From PALG01 sp964495885 (GTDB lineage: Bacteria; Bacteroidota; Bacteroidia; Flavobacteriales; Flavobacteriaceae), in the NCBI GenBank assembly GCA_964495885.1, contig CAZBWO010000007.1, positions 62,001 through 126,000 on the forward strand: a stretch of 64,000 nt of DNA. The letters are read 5' to 3'. The notes below the pieces were generated by a model. That model searched no databases. It was not told where the DNA came from and saw nothing but the letters and a program-made list of their open reading frames with translations. Below are positions 1 to 8,470 of this stretch, in pieces (positions within the stretch are counted from its first letter, which is position 1; every line of letters begins with the position of its first letter). The translations under genes and the position numbers were made by a program.

Positions 1-1
1 T

Positions 2-100
2 AATTTGCAACTACGTTTGGAATTGCTGTTCAAACTGAAAAACAAATTAAAAGAACTTAAAAACTTAGAAGATGAGAACATTAGCAACATGCAAGCTTAA
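2..100 (+). CDS. 3' end of an upstream gene (partial)
   Basis: An open frame runs from the window edge to a TAA at 98-100 and encodes about 32 residues rich in Leu and Lys (LQLRLELLFKLKNKLKEL), which reads like the basic amphipathic tail of a real protein. It overlaps the next gene by 29 bases. Such overlaps are common where a small anti-sigma-like protein precedes an adhesin-like protein in flavobacteria, but the identity cannot be told from the tail alone. It could also be a chance open frame. Confidence 0.45.
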   Translation, partial: NLQLRLELLFKLKNKLKELKNLEDENISNMQA

Positions 101-1703
101 TTTAGTGTGGATCCTTTTTTTGTGGGTGGGAATGATTACTGCCCAAGAGCGATACAAAGAAAGTTTTGATGCTTCAAAAGACATGGTGGTTTCAGTAAAT
201 ACAGCCTATGCAAACGTCATTTTTGAAACCTGGAACAAAGACAAGGTAGAAGTAGAAGCCATTGTAGATGGGGAAGATTTAACGAAGGAAGAACGTAAAC
301 AGATTTTCGATGATTGGAAACTGGAAGTGCTGGGGAACAGCAAAAAAGTGGTGATTACCTCCCACGCGAGTAAATTTGGTGAAGGGATTGGTGCCATCGC
401 CGGACTGGAAGCACTAAAATCACTTGAATCCCTGAAGGCTTTGGAATCTATGGAATCCTTGAAAGGATTGGAGTCTTTAAAGGGATTGGAAGCCTTAAAA
501 AGTCTGGAGGCTATGCCCAATTTTGATTTCAATTTTGATTTCAAAGTGCCGAAAGTACCGGAATTTCGGGAAATCCCCACCTGGCCGTTTAGTGACGCAA
601 CTCCAAGTATTGACCGTAAAGGAAAAGGAATGCATTTTCAATTTGGAGGAAATGATGGAGTTGTATTTAATGAAAGTGACTATCAAAAAGATAAAAAGGG
701 ATACGTCGCTAAGCTAAATAAAAAGTACGATACCAATGTCTCGGTGCGGGAAGTAGATACATGGCTGGGAGAAGTAGACGCTTGGTCCAGTGAATTCGAA
801 AAGGTCATGGAAAATTGGGGTGAAAACTTCGGAAAGGAATTCAGTGAAAAGTTCGGTCCCGATTTTGAAAAGAAAATGGAAAAATGGGGAGATGAGTTTG
901 GGGAAAAGTTCGGAAAGGACATGGAGAAATGGGGTGAAGAGTTTGGTGAGCAGTTTGGAAAGGAAATGGAAAAATGGGGAGAGAGCTTCGGAAAGGAAAT
1001 GGAAGAATGGGCCAAACAATTTGAAGAAAATGCCGAAAACTGGGAGAAAAAGGGCAATAACGTGTATATCTACAGAGAAGGGAACAATGTACCCTTCAGT
1101 GGAAAAGCCAATAAAACCATTATTGTTAGAATGCCCAAAAACACCAAAACCGAAGTAAATGTTCGGTATGGGGAATTAAAAATGGCCAGTGCCTATAATA
1201 TCAAGGCCACTTTAAATTATGCCACACTAACAGCAAACAGCATTGATGGGGGGAAAACCCTCATCAATGCTTCTTATGGCCCCGTGTATGTAAATAGTTG
1301 GGAAGATGGTGCCTTACAGGTAAATTATGTGGAAGATTGCCGTTTGAATACGGTAAAAGCAATCCAGCTGGAATCTAATTCCAGTGATGTGAATATCAAT
1401 GAAATTTTAAACAATGCCATGCTCTCTGGTTCATTCGGAAACTTGTTTATTTCTAAAGTGTCTCCAAGTTTTAAGACAATAGATATCGTACTGGAAAATA
1501 CAGATGCTGCATTAAAATTACCCAATACCGCATTCGATTTCTACTTTAACGGGAAGAAGTCCCATGTTGAATCTCCAAACTCCCTAACCCTAAAGGAAAC
1601 CAAAAGCTTTGATAGGAAACTATTGAAAGGCTTTTACCAATCTAATAATTCTGGAAGATCCATTACCATCAATGCTAATTACAGTAATGTGAGTTTGGAA
1701 TAA
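72..1703 (+). CDS. Exported repeat-containing protein, DUF4097/adhesin-like
   Basis: A 543-residue protein with a signal peptide (hydrophobic residues 10-22, likely cleavage after ITAQ near 25), so it acts outside the cytoplasm. Residues 30-100 and about 330-543 are beta-rich, with repeated N-Y/S-G strands like DUF4097/GIN-type putative adhesins; this assignment is by style rather than by a diagnostic motif. Between them lie two low-complexity blocks: a strict three-residue repeat L-(E/K)-(A/S/G) at 112-148, and a K-W-G-x-x-F-G repeat of about 15 residues at 241-325. The start ATG at 72 follows the purine-rich run TTAGAAG. The gene ends exactly where the convergent neighbour ends (1703/1704). 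Function is unknown. Confidence 0.75.
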   Translation: MRTLATCKLNLVWILFLWVGMITAQERYKESFDASKDMVVSVNTAYANVIFETWNKDKVEVEAIVDGEDLTKEERKQIFDDWKLEVLGNSKKVVITSHASKFGEGIGAIAGLEALKSLESLKALESMESLKGLESLKGLEALKSLEAMPNFDFNFDFKVPKVPEFREIPTWPFSDATPSIDRKGKGMHFQFGGNDGVVFNESDYQKDKKGYVAKLNKKYDTNVSVREVDTWLGEVDAWSSEFEKVMENWGENFGKEFSEKFGPDFEKKMEKWGDEFGEKFGKDMEKWGEEFGEQFGKEMEKWGESFGKEMEEWAKQFEENAENWEKKGNNVYIYREGNNVPFSGKANKTIIVRMPKNTKTEVNVRYGELKMASAYNIKATLNYATLTANSIDGGKTLINASYGPVYVNSWEDGALQVNYVEDCRLNTVKAIQLESNSSDVNINEILNNAMLSGSFGNLFISKVSPSFKTIDIVLENTDAALKLPNTAFDFYFNGKKSHVESPNSLTLKETKSFDRKLLKGFYQSNNSGRSITINANYSNVSLE

Positions 1704-2270
1704 TTATACCTTTCGATCTTCGTATCCAAAAAATTGTATGCCCAAATATTCCAAATAAAAAATAATACCAAATACCGCTAGGGCTAAAAGTAATGTAAAT
1801 GCCCACTTATCTGTTTTCTTCCGATACACTAAAAGCCTACCCATCATAGGCACCCATCTTTCCCGCTGTCTATAAAGTACCCAACAAATCCCAAGTACGT
1901 AGAAAATAGCACTAAACAATGCCCCATACGCCACCCCAAAGAAATAATCTACCACAATTATATTCAATAAAATAGGAAGCAAGATAAAAGCTCCAACTAT
2001 TTTAGATCTGTTGTATAGAAAAAGTAAGGCACCCAACAGTTGGAATAGTCCTATAAACAAGATATACCCTTTAGAATACCCAAAAAATGTCCATGCTAAA
2101 GTGTATCCATCTACTTGATCCAAAGTAATGGAGGCTACTTCCGAAGGCAACTTTCCCTTTATATAAAACTGACCGTTAAAAATTTTTCCAATTCCATAGA
2201 TCATCAATTTTAGGGATATATTTATACGTACCGCAAGTTCAATAACTGTTGCTATTCTTTCTTTATTCAT
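1704..2270 (-). CDS. DoxX-like integral membrane protein
   Basis: A 188-residue protein with four to five hydrophobic segments (roughly residues 10-30, 60-85, 90-115, 118-135 and 158-178). The arrangement, with a conserved-looking YGIGKIFNGQF after the first helix, resembles DoxX/DoxD-type small membrane proteins, whose biochemical role is mostly undefined. It is tail-to-tail with the exported repeat protein, with no intergenic base between the two stop codons, so any terminator must lie within the opposing gene. No catalytic motif is visible; the family call is moderate. Confidence 0.6.
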   Translation of the reverse strand: MNKERIATVIELAVRINISLKLMIYGIGKIFNGQFYIKGKLPSEVASITLDQVDGYTLAWTFFGYSKGYILFIGLFQLLGALLFLYNRSKIVGAFILLPILLNIIVVDYFFGVAYGALFSAIFYVLGICWVLYRQRERWVPMMGRLLVYRKKTDKWAFTLLLALAVFGIIFYLEYLGIQFFGYEDRKV

Positions 2271-2282
2271 TGATGTTGAATT

Positions 2283-2327
2283 AAAAAAACCATTTCAGGA
2301 ACTACAATGTAATTCCCAAAATGGTTT
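2283..2327 (-). terminator. Intrinsic terminator after the DUF6249-like gene
   Basis: An inverted repeat pairs AAACCATTT at 2287-2295 with AAATGGTTT at 2319-2327. Read on the minus strand it is followed by a run of seven T, which fits rho-independent termination of the gene at 2350-2697. It lies 22 bases past that gene's stop codon. Confidence 0.6.
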
Positions 2328-2349
2328 GCCAAGATACCCTTGTTGGTGC

Positions 2350-2697
2350 TTAAGCGTTTTCTGCTAATTTCTTCGTCAAGTAGAAACCCAAAAAGAGGCC
2401 CAAACCTGCCATAAATAGAATAGTCCCTGGCATTGCGATATCTTCATCCATACCCAATTCCGTAAAGAATCCTCCCATAAAAATCCCCAAGCCAATACCC
2501 ATTAATAATAGGGCGATGTTAATGACTACGACTTTCCAAATAGGAGTGATTCGTTTATCCTTGGCATAAAAAATAGAGGCATCCCCTCCTTTTTCAATCA
2601 AAGCCATGCGTTCTTTGTTCCTTGCGGAAATGTACAAATAGAAAATTCCGAAGATTAAGGCAAAGACCGATACTGGTACAATAATTTCTGCTCCCAT
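2350..2697 (-). CDS. DUF6249-type small membrane protein
   Basis: A 115-residue protein with three hydrophobic segments (about 4-23, 54-75 and 88-107) and a short charged stretch RNKERMALIEKG after the first helix. This layout is typical of the DUF6249 family found next to ECF sigma genes in Bacteroidota. It is divergent from the sigma-factor gene that starts at 2835 and may be functionally linked to it, but no function is established for the family. It is terminated by the hairpin at 2283-2327. Confidence 0.65.
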   Translation of the reverse strand: MGAEIIVPVSVFALIFGIFYLYISARNKERMALIEKGGDASIFYAKDKRITPIWKVVVINIALLLMGIGLGIFMGGFFTELGMDEDIAMPGTILFMAGLGLFLGFYLTKKLAENA

Positions 2698-2834
2698 ACT
2701 GTTGTTTTTTTTAATTGATTATCTGTTCGTTTTTCCTTAGGACGGAAGAAGTTTCCTTTTGGTTACAGCTTATTTTGTATTTTCATTTAAGAACAGGTGT
2801 AACCAAATGGGCTTACTCCCCGTCTTATGTGGAA

Positions 2835-3419
2835 ATGACCAACACTGACCAACATTTGATTAATCAAACCTTGGGTGGCGATACGCAGTCCTTTTCCAAA
2901 CTGGTGGAGAAATACCAGGATTTCGTGTTTACCATTGCTATTCGCGTGGTAAAGGTGAGGGAAGAGGCAGAGGAAGTTGCGCAAGATAGTTTTATCAAGG
3001 CCTTTGAAAAATTGGACACTTATCAAGGAACGGCTAAGTTTTCAAGTTGGTTGTATAGTATTGTATACCGAAAAGCCTTGGATTCACTGCGGAAAAAGCA
3101 AAGGGTACAAACCTTGGATGTGGTAGACGATATTACGGAAGGGGAAACTTCGGAAATTGAAAATGCATTGGGCTATTTGCAGCAGAAAGAACGAAATGCC
3201 TATATCCAAAAGGCTATTGATAGCCTCCCGGAAACCGAAGCTGCGTTAATTACTTTGTATTACTTTGAAGATCTTTCCGTTAAGGAAATGGCTAGCATTA
3301 CAGCACTTACGGAAGATAATGTGAAAATAAAATTATACCGAAGCCGCAAAAAATTGTTTTCTTTGTTAAAACAATACGTGCTTCCAGAATATACCCAAAA
3401 CAATGGAAAAGCAATTTAA
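2835..3419 (+). CDS. ECF-type RNA polymerase sigma factor
   Basis: A sigma-70 family (ECF) protein that directs RNA polymerase to a specific promoter set. Region 2 is visible at about residues 20-90 (KYQDFVFTIAIRVV, then AEEVAQDSFIKAF). Region 4 lies near 135-190 and contains the helix-turn-helix LSVKEMASITALTEDNVKIK. I chose the ATG at 2835 (194 residues, starting MTNTDQHLINQ) over an upstream in-frame start because family members begin just before region 2 and the extra N-terminus is unlike the family. The downstream gene overlaps it by 17 bases and looks like its anti-sigma partner, so the two are probably translated together. Confidence 0.88.
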   Translation: MTNTDQHLINQTLGGDTQSFSKLVEKYQDFVFTIAIRVVKVREEAEEVAQDSFIKAFEKLDTYQGTAKFSSWLYSIVYRKALDSLRKKQRVQTLDVVDDITEGETSEIENALGYLQQKERNAYIQKAIDSLPETEAALITLYYFEDLSVKEMASITALTEDNVKIKLYRSRKKLFSLLKQYVLPEYTQNNGKAI

Positions 3420-3780
3420 TAAGAATCGTCAACTGGACCAATGGATAAAGAACGTTCCCCTAGAGCGGGCACCTTCCAATTTTAGCCAGCAGGTCATGAA
3501 TCGTTTGGATTCAAAACCTGCATCAACTGTATATCGTCCATTAATCCCTAAGTGGGGATGGGCAATTTTTGTATTCTTTATGGCGGCACTTGTCTTATGG
3601 GCATTTTGGGCACCAGCTTCGGAAAACATTTCCATGTTAGAGGAGTGGACCCCAAAGGTATCCCTTCAAAATCCTTTTGAAGGCATGTCCAAAACAAGTG
3701 TATATGCCATTGGGTTTATGCTGCTCTTTTTGGTGCAGATCCCGTTTCTGAAACGATTATTGGAAAAAAATCATTCCTAA
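3403..3780 (+). CDS. Putative anti-sigma membrane protein
   Basis: A 125-residue protein with a soluble N-terminus of about 45 residues (LDQWIKNVPLERAPSNFSQQ) followed by two hydrophobic segments (about 50-68 and 98-116). The short N-terminal sigma-binding-like helix, the membrane anchor and the 17-base overlap with the sigma gene all suggest an anti-sigma factor that holds the sigma factor at the inner membrane. It lacks a clear zinc-binding HxxxCxxC motif, so the role rests on context. A shared terminator lies immediately after the stop. Confidence 0.65.
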   Translation: MEKQFNKNRQLDQWIKNVPLERAPSNFSQQVMNRLDSKPASTVYRPLIPKWGWAIFVFFMAALVLWAFWAPASENISMLEEWTPKVSLQNPFEGMSKTSVYAIGFMLLFLVQIPFLKRLLEKNHS

Positions 3781-3814
3781 AAAAAATCCCGAAGCTAAAC
3801 TTCGGGATTTTTTT
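3781..3814. terminator. Bidirectional terminator between anti-sigma gene and secA
   Basis: A perfect 7-bp GC-rich stem, CCCGAAG (3788-3794) with CTTCGGG (3800-3806), and a 5-base loop. It is flanked by an A run on the left and a T run on the right, so it can terminate transcription from both sides. It begins at the base after the anti-sigma stop and touches the secA stop codon at 3814-3816. Confidence 0.85.
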
Positions 3815-6800
3815 TAATCTTCCGTAAGGACCCATTCGCCCTTTTCAATAAGCGGAATGGCCTGTTTATATTTTAGGGTTTTATTTTCCCCGCTCATGAC
3901 GTTTTTAATGGTCACTTTATCATTCCTGCCAATTTTGGGCCGCTCCCGTGTAATGGTTTCTGTGATTTGCTGTTGCTGTGTCTGGCCTGCAGCACGAGCT
4001 TGGGCAGCACGTTCATCCATATTAGGGATCTCTTCTTTCTGCTCGCTTAACTTTTCTTTCGATCTGGTTTGACGGGCTTCCTGAATCTGGTCTTGGGTTT
4101 CCTGTGGCAATTCTCCTTTGAATAGGAAGGAAATAACATCCTTATTTACCTTTTCAATCATTTCCTTGAAAAGTTCAAAGGCTTCGAATTTATAAATAAG
4201 CAGCGGATCTTTTTGTTCGTGAACCGCTAACTGTACACTTTGTTTTAATTCATCCATTTTCCGAAGGTGGTTTTTCCACGCATCGTCTATAATGGCCAGG
4301 GTAATGTTCTTTTCAAAATCCTGAATCAACTGCTTTCCGCCAGATTCATAGGCTTTTTCCAAATCGGTGGCAACATTCAGGGTTTTTACGCCATCGGTAA
4401 AAGGAACCAGAATTCTTTTAAAGCGATCTCCTTGGTTTTCGTATACATTTTTAATGACAGGGAAAGCAATATCTGCGTTTCTGGCCATTTTCTCTTTGTA
4501 ATGTGAAAAGGCAGCTTCATATACAGATTGCGCAATTTCCTTGGCATTCATTTTTTCGAACTCTGCTTGGGAAACCGGAGAGCTCATGGAAAAATAGCGA
4601 ATCAATTCAAACTCAAAGTTTTTATAATCCTGTGCTCCTTTATTGGTTTCGGCAATGACTTCCGAAGTATCATAAATCATATTGGCAATATCTACCCGTA
4701 GTCGTTCCCCAAACAATGCGTGGTAACGACGTTTGTACACCACTTCACGCTGGGCGTTCATTACATCATCATATTCCAATAAACGCTTCCGTATCCCGAA
4801 GTTATTTTCCTCTACTTTCTTCTGGGCGCGTTCAATAGACTTGGAAATCATGGAATGTTGAATCACTTCCCCTTCCTTCAACCCTAAACGGTCCATCATT
4901 TTGGCAATACGTTCACTACCAAACAAGCGCATGAGGTTATCTTCCAAGGAAACGTAAAACTGTGAACTTCCTGGATCTCCCTGTCGTCCACTACGTCCGC
5001 GTAACTGTCTGTCCACACGTCGGGAATCATGGCGTTCTGTACCTACAATGGCCAAACCGCCGGCCGCTTTTACTTCATCACTCAATTTAATATCGGTACC
5101 CCTACCGGCCATGTTGGTGGCAATGGTTACAATACCACTTTTACCAGCTTCGGCAACGATATCTGCTTCTTTTTTGTGCAGCTTTGCGTTCAATACGTTG
5201 TGCGGAATATTCCGAATACTCAACATCCTACTCAGCAATTCAGAAATTTCCACAGATGTAGTACCAATCAATACAGGTCTCCCTGCTTTGGAAAGGTCTA
5301 CCACCTCATCAATTACGGCGTTGTATTTTTCCCGCTTGGTTTTATAAATTTTATCTTCCCGGTCTTCCCTTGCAATGGGTCTATTGGTTGGAATTTCCAC
5401 TACATCCAATTTATAGATTTCCCAAAGTTCCCCAGCTTCTGTTACCGCGGTTCCGGTCATACCAGATAACTTGCGGTACATCCTAAAATAATTCTGAAGG
5501 GTGATTGTAGCGAAGGTTTGTGTAACCGCTTCAATTTTTACATTTTCCTTGGCCTCAATTGCTTGGTGAAGTCCGTCACTATATCGGCGTCCTTCCATGA
5601 TACGTCCGGTCTGCTCATCAACGATCATCACTTTGTTCTCCATCACAACGTACTGGTCGTCCTTTTCAAAAAGGGTATAGGCTTTCAGTAATTGGTTTAG
5701 GGTATGTATACGTTCACTTTTCACCGAATAATCACGGAAAAGATCTTCCTTCAATTCGGCTTCCTCTTCGGGGGTAAGGTCCTTTTCTTCAATTTGGGCG
5801 ATTTCGGTCCCAATATCGGGCATCACGAAAAATTCTGGATCATCCTTCCCAGAAAGGTAGTTCACCCCTTTATCGGTCAATTCAATCTGATTGTTTTTCT
5901 CATCAATCACGAAATACAGTTCGGCATCCACTTTGGGCATTTCCCGATTGTTATCCTGCATGTAGTGATTTTCGGTTTTCTGAAGGATCTGTTTTACCCC
6001 TTCTTCCGAAAGAAATTTAATAAGGGCTTTGTTTTTTGGAAGTCCGCGGTATACACGTAACAATTGGAAGCCTCCTTCTTTGGTATCACCTTCGGCAAGA
6101 AGTTTTTTGGCATCGGCCAATACTTTGGTGAGGTATTTTCGTTGTACGTCTACAATGCTTTCAATTTTGGGCTTCAACTCATTAAATTCATGACGATCTC
6201 CTTGCGGTACGGGCCCAGAGATAATTAAAGGCGTACGTGCATCATCAATCAATACAGAGTCTACCTCATCCACAATAGCATAGTGGTGGGGTCGTTGTAC
6301 CAAATCATTAGGAGAGTGAGACATATTATCCCGTAGGTAGTCAAAACCAAATTCGTTATTGGTTCCGTAGGTAATATCTGCCAAATAGGCTTTTCGTCTT
6401 TCCGCAGAGTTGGGTTGGTGCTTGTCAATACAATCGACGCTCATTCCATGGAATTCAAAAATAGGAGCCATCCACGCACTATCCCTTTTGGCAAGGTAAT
6501 CGTTCACGGTTACCAGGTGCACCCCATTTCCAGCAAGGGCGTTGAGGTATACCGGAAGTGTAGCTACCAAGGTTTTTCCTTCACCTGTTTGCATCTCTGC
6601 TACTTTTCCTTGGTGAAGGGCAACACCCCCTATAAGTTGCACATCATAATGTACCATATCCCAGGTAACTTCCTTTCCGGCAGCATCCCAGGAATTGCTC
6701 CAAATCGCTTTGTCCCCATCTAGGGTTACATAATCCTTCTCTCCAGAAAGTTCCCTATCAAAAGGAGTGGCGGTTACCGTAAGGGTTTCGTTATCCTTAA

Positions 6801-7167
6801 AGCGCTTGGCAGTCTCTTTTACTACGGCAAATGCTTCGGGCAAGATTTCATCCAAGGTTTTCTTTTCTACTTCGTAGCGGTCATCCTTAAGGGAATCTAT
6901 TTGATTGTAAAGTGCTTCTTTTTTATCGATGTCCTCTTCTTCCTCTGCCGCTTTCTCTAGGGTATCAATTTGGTCTTGAATTTCCTTTTGGTCTGCTTTA
7001 ATTTTGGCTCGGAAGGCATCAGACTTGCCCCGTAGCTCATCTATGGATAGTTTTGCGATCGCAGGTTCCAGTTTTTTGATTTCTTCTACGAAAGGCTGGA
7101 TATCCTTAATGTCTTTTTTGGATTTATCTCCTACAAATACTTTTAATACCGAATCTAAAAGTCCCAT
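3814..7167 (-). CDS. secA: Preprotein translocase ATPase SecA
   Basis: The motor ATPase that pushes unfolded preproteins through SecYEG at the inner membrane. The 1117-residue length is typical of Bacteroidota SecA, which is longer than the roughly 900 residues of E. coli. Walker A is EMQTGEGKT near 191-199, Walker B is VDEVDSVLIDDART, and the helicase motif GRGTD and the arginine-finger region RQLRGRSGRQGDPG are intact. Residues 50-105 form an acidic coiled-coil insertion. The C-terminus ends in KQAIPLIEKGEWVLTED, without the CxCxSGK zinc motif that binds SecB in proteobacteria. The gene is monocistronic by spacing and stops in the bidirectional terminator. Confidence 0.98.
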   Translation of the reverse strand: MGLLDSVLKVFVGDKSKKDIKDIQPFVEEIKKLEPAIAKLSIDELRGKSDAFRAKIKADQKEIQDQIDTLEKAAEEEEDIDKKEALYNQIDSLKDDRYEVEKKTLDEILPEAFAVVKETAKRFKDNETLTVTATPFDRELSGEKDYVTLDGDKAIWSNSWDAAGKEVTWDMVHYDVQLIGGVALHQGKVAEMQTGEGKTLVATLPVYLNALAGNGVHLVTVNDYLAKRDSAWMAPIFEFHGMSVDCIDKHQPNSAERRKAYLADITYGTNNEFGFDYLRDNMSHSPNDLVQRPHHYAIVDEVDSVLIDDARTPLIISGPVPQGDRHEFNELKPKIESIVDVQRKYLTKVLADAKKLLAEGDTKEGGFQLLRVYRGLPKNKALIKFLSEEGVKQILQKTENHYMQDNNREMPKVDAELYFVIDEKNNQIELTDKGVNYLSGKDDPEFFVMPDIGTEIAQIEEKDLTPEEEAELKEDLFRDYSVKSERIHTLNQLLKAYTLFEKDDQYVVMENKVMIVDEQTGRIMEGRRYSDGLHQAIEAKENVKIEAVTQTFATITLQNYFRMYRKLSGMTGTAVTEAGELWEIYKLDVVEIPTNRPIAREDREDKIYKTKREKYNAVIDEVVDLSKAGRPVLIGTTSVEISELLSRMLSIRNIPHNVLNAKLHKKEADIVAEAGKSGIVTIATNMAGRGTDIKLSDEVKAAGGLAIVGTERHDSRRVDRQLRGRSGRQGDPGSSQFYVSLEDNLMRLFGSERIAKMMDRLGLKEGEVIQHSMISKSIERAQKKVEENNFGIRKRLLEYDDVMNAQREVVYKRRYHALFGERLRVDIANMIYDTSEVIAETNKGAQDYKNFEFELIRYFSMSSPVSQAEFEKMNAKEIAQSVYEAAFSHYKEKMARNADIAFPVIKNVYENQGDRFKRILVPFTDGVKTLNVATDLEKAYESGGKQLIQDFEKNITLAIIDDAWKNHLRKMDELKQSVQLAVHEQKDPLLIYKFEAFELFKEMIEKVNKDVISFLFKGELPQETQDQIQEARQTRSKEKLSEQKEEIPNMDERAAQARAAGQTQQQQITETITRERPKIGRNDKVTIKNVMSGENKTLKYKQAIPLIEKGEWVLTED

Positions 7168-7290
7168 GCTGTGTATTTTGTGTTAGGTTCAAGGAAGGAT
7201 TTTACCTTCAAACAAAGCTTTAAAAAATTTATGAGAAAAACCAATATCATTATGGGTTTAACGCATTAGTTAAAAGTTTGTCATGAACAA

Positions 7291-7325
7291 AAAAAAAGTC
7301 CCTACCCAAAGGGTGGAGACTTTTT
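7291..7325 (-). terminator. Intrinsic terminator of the DUF2795 gene
   Basis: An imperfect stem pairs AGTCCCTACCC (7298-7307 region) with GGGTGGAGACT (7311-7321), with two wobble positions and an AAA loop. On the minus strand it is followed by nine or more T. It lies 20 bases after the stop of the gene at 7345-7566. Confidence 0.75.
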
Positions 7326-7344
7326 CAATAAGTTAATGTATTAT

Positions 7345-7566
7345 TTAATATTCATCTTCATTCCACAGATAATCTTCGTCTGTGGGGTAATCCTGCCAGA
7401 TTTCCTCAATAGAGTCATACGAATCGCCTTCATCTTCGATTGCCTGAAGGTTTTCAACAACCTCAAGCGGGGCACCGGTACGGATGGCATAATCAATTAA
7501 TTCGTCTTTGGTGGCAGGCCAAGGGGCATCACTTAAATAAGATGCCAGTTCTAACGTCCAGTACAT
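7345..7566 (-). CDS. DUF2795 domain protein
   Basis: A 73-residue, strongly acidic soluble protein. Residues 1-45 match the DUF2795 pattern: an N-terminal LASYLSDAPWPATKDELIDYA followed by a helix containing LEVVENLQAIEDEG. The last 25 residues are almost all Asp, Glu and Tyr. Bacteroidota carry short highly expressed copies of this domain; its biochemical role is not established. The gene stands alone, with its own canonical promoter (7593-7622) and terminator (7291-7325), consistent with strong independent expression. Confidence 0.85.
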   Translation of the reverse strand: MYWTLELASYLSDAPWPATKDELIDYAIRTGAPLEVVENLQAIEDEGDSYDSIEEIWQDYPTDEDYLWNEDEY

Positions 7567-7592
7567 AATAGAATTAGGGTTTTAATTTTCTG

Positions 7593-7622
7593 CAAAAATA
7601 AATTTTTAACTGAAAAAGTCAA
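7593..7622 (-). promoter_or_regulatory. Bacteroidota sigma-A promoter of the DUF2795 gene
   Basis: On the minus strand TTG (7622-7620), a 19-base spacer and TATTTTTG (7600-7593) match the known Bacteroidota consensus of a -33 TTG and a -7 TAnnTTTG with perfect spacing. The element ends 27 bases before the ATG at 7566. Confidence 0.75.
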
Positions 7623-7702
7623 GAAAATTTATAATTAATTCAAAATTATTTAAAAGAACTTATGTAACTATTTGAAAAACAGTTGCTTGTTAGATAATTA
7701 TT

Positions 7703-8275
7703 TTAGAGTTTCTTGGGAACCCATTTTATCTCTTCAGCTTGCAACTCTTGAGACAATTTCCGTGCCAGTACAAAAAGGTAGTCAGAAAGGCGGTTCAAAT
7801 ACTGTAAAACAAGGGGTGAAACCGGCTCATGGTCATTCAGTAATACCACTAAACGCTCTGCCCTGCGGCAAACTGTACGGGCAATGTGACAATATGACAC
7901 GCTGGGGTGCCCTCCAGGAAGTACAAAGTGGGTCATGGGCGGTAAGGCTTCATCCATGGTATCCATAGATTGCTCCAAAAACTGAATGTCTTCTTCGGTG
8001 ATTTTAGGGATATTCAAACGTTCCTTCCCGTTTTTGAGGGTGGCTTTTTCGGGATCGGTGGCCAATATGGCACCTACAGTAAACAATTTATCTTGTATGC
8101 CCATTAAGTTTTCGCAATGTTGCTTTTCAATGGCTTGGTCGCGTAGTAAGCCCAACCAGGAATTTAACTCATCCACGGTGCCGTAACTCTCTATCCTAAT
8201 ATGGAACTTGGGAACACGCGTACCTCCAAATAAGGCAGTAGTCCCTGCATCCCCTGTTTTGGTGTATATTTTCAT
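7703..8275 (-). CDS. pduO: Cob(I)yrinic acid a,c-diamide adenosyltransferase (PduO type)
   Basis: Transfers the adenosyl group of ATP to cob(I)alamin or cob(I)yrinic acid a,c-diamide to make adenosylcobalamin. The 190-residue length fits the PduO-type family. The N-terminal ATP-binding motif KIYTKTGDAGTTALFGG is complete (residues 2-18), followed by YGTVDELNSWLGL, and the C-terminal helix has the conserved pattern CRRAERLVV...YLNRLSDYLFVLAR. It is translationally coupled (ATGA overlap) to a 46-residue membrane peptide just upstream. No cobalamin riboswitch was recognised ahead of the operon. Related family names are CobO and YvqK; this one is not the CobA/BtuR fold. Confidence 0.93.
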   Translation of the reverse strand: MKIYTKTGDAGTTALFGGTRVPKFHIRIESYGTVDELNSWLGLLRDQAIEKQHCENLMGIQDKLFTVGAILATDPEKATLKNGKERLNIPKITEEDIQFLEQSMDTMDEALPPMTHFVLPGGHPSVSYCHIARTVCRRAERLVVLLNDHEPVSPLVLQYLNRLSDYLFVLARKLSQELQAEEIKWVPKKL

Positions 8276-8412
8276 TTCTGGTTTTTCTTTCTTTCGTAAT
8301 ACCCTTTACGGAAACTCTTTTGGTTTCGCTTCTTTCTTTCTTTGTTCATGCGGAAATTATTCCAAATAACCACAATGAGCAGCAAAAATACAATGATTAT
8401 CCAAACATACAT
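8272..8412 (-). CDS. 46-residue single-pass membrane peptide
   Basis: A small gene whose stop TGA overlaps the ATG of the adenosyltransferase gene (ATGA at 8275-8272). It begins MYVWIIIVFLLLIVVIW, one clear membrane helix, followed by an extremely basic tail rich in Lys, Arg and Asn (RMNKERKKRNQKSFRKGYYE). The helix-plus-basic-tail design, the tight overlap and the position after the ABC ATPase gene all argue for a real coding sequence. The frame is open further upstream without an ATG, so a TTG start near 8442 cannot be excluded. The function is unknown. Confidence 0.65.
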   Translation of the reverse strand: MYVWIIIVFLLLIVVIWNNFRMNKERKKRNQKSFRKGYYERKKNQK

Positions 8413-8470
8413 AGGAGTACTAATTTTGAAGACAAGGTACAAAATGTTTGGGAGGCCGAAGCCGAAAATA

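Noticed and set aside
3814..7167. Frameshifted or truncated SecA because the zinc tail is missing
   Set aside because: The C-terminus is orderly and the same ending is usual in flavobacterial SecA; length is normal for the phylum.
7257..7274. Short palindrome TTTAAC-GCATTA-GTTAAA upstream of secA
   Set aside because: A six-base AT-rich stem without spacing to a promoter; likely chance in AT-rich DNA.
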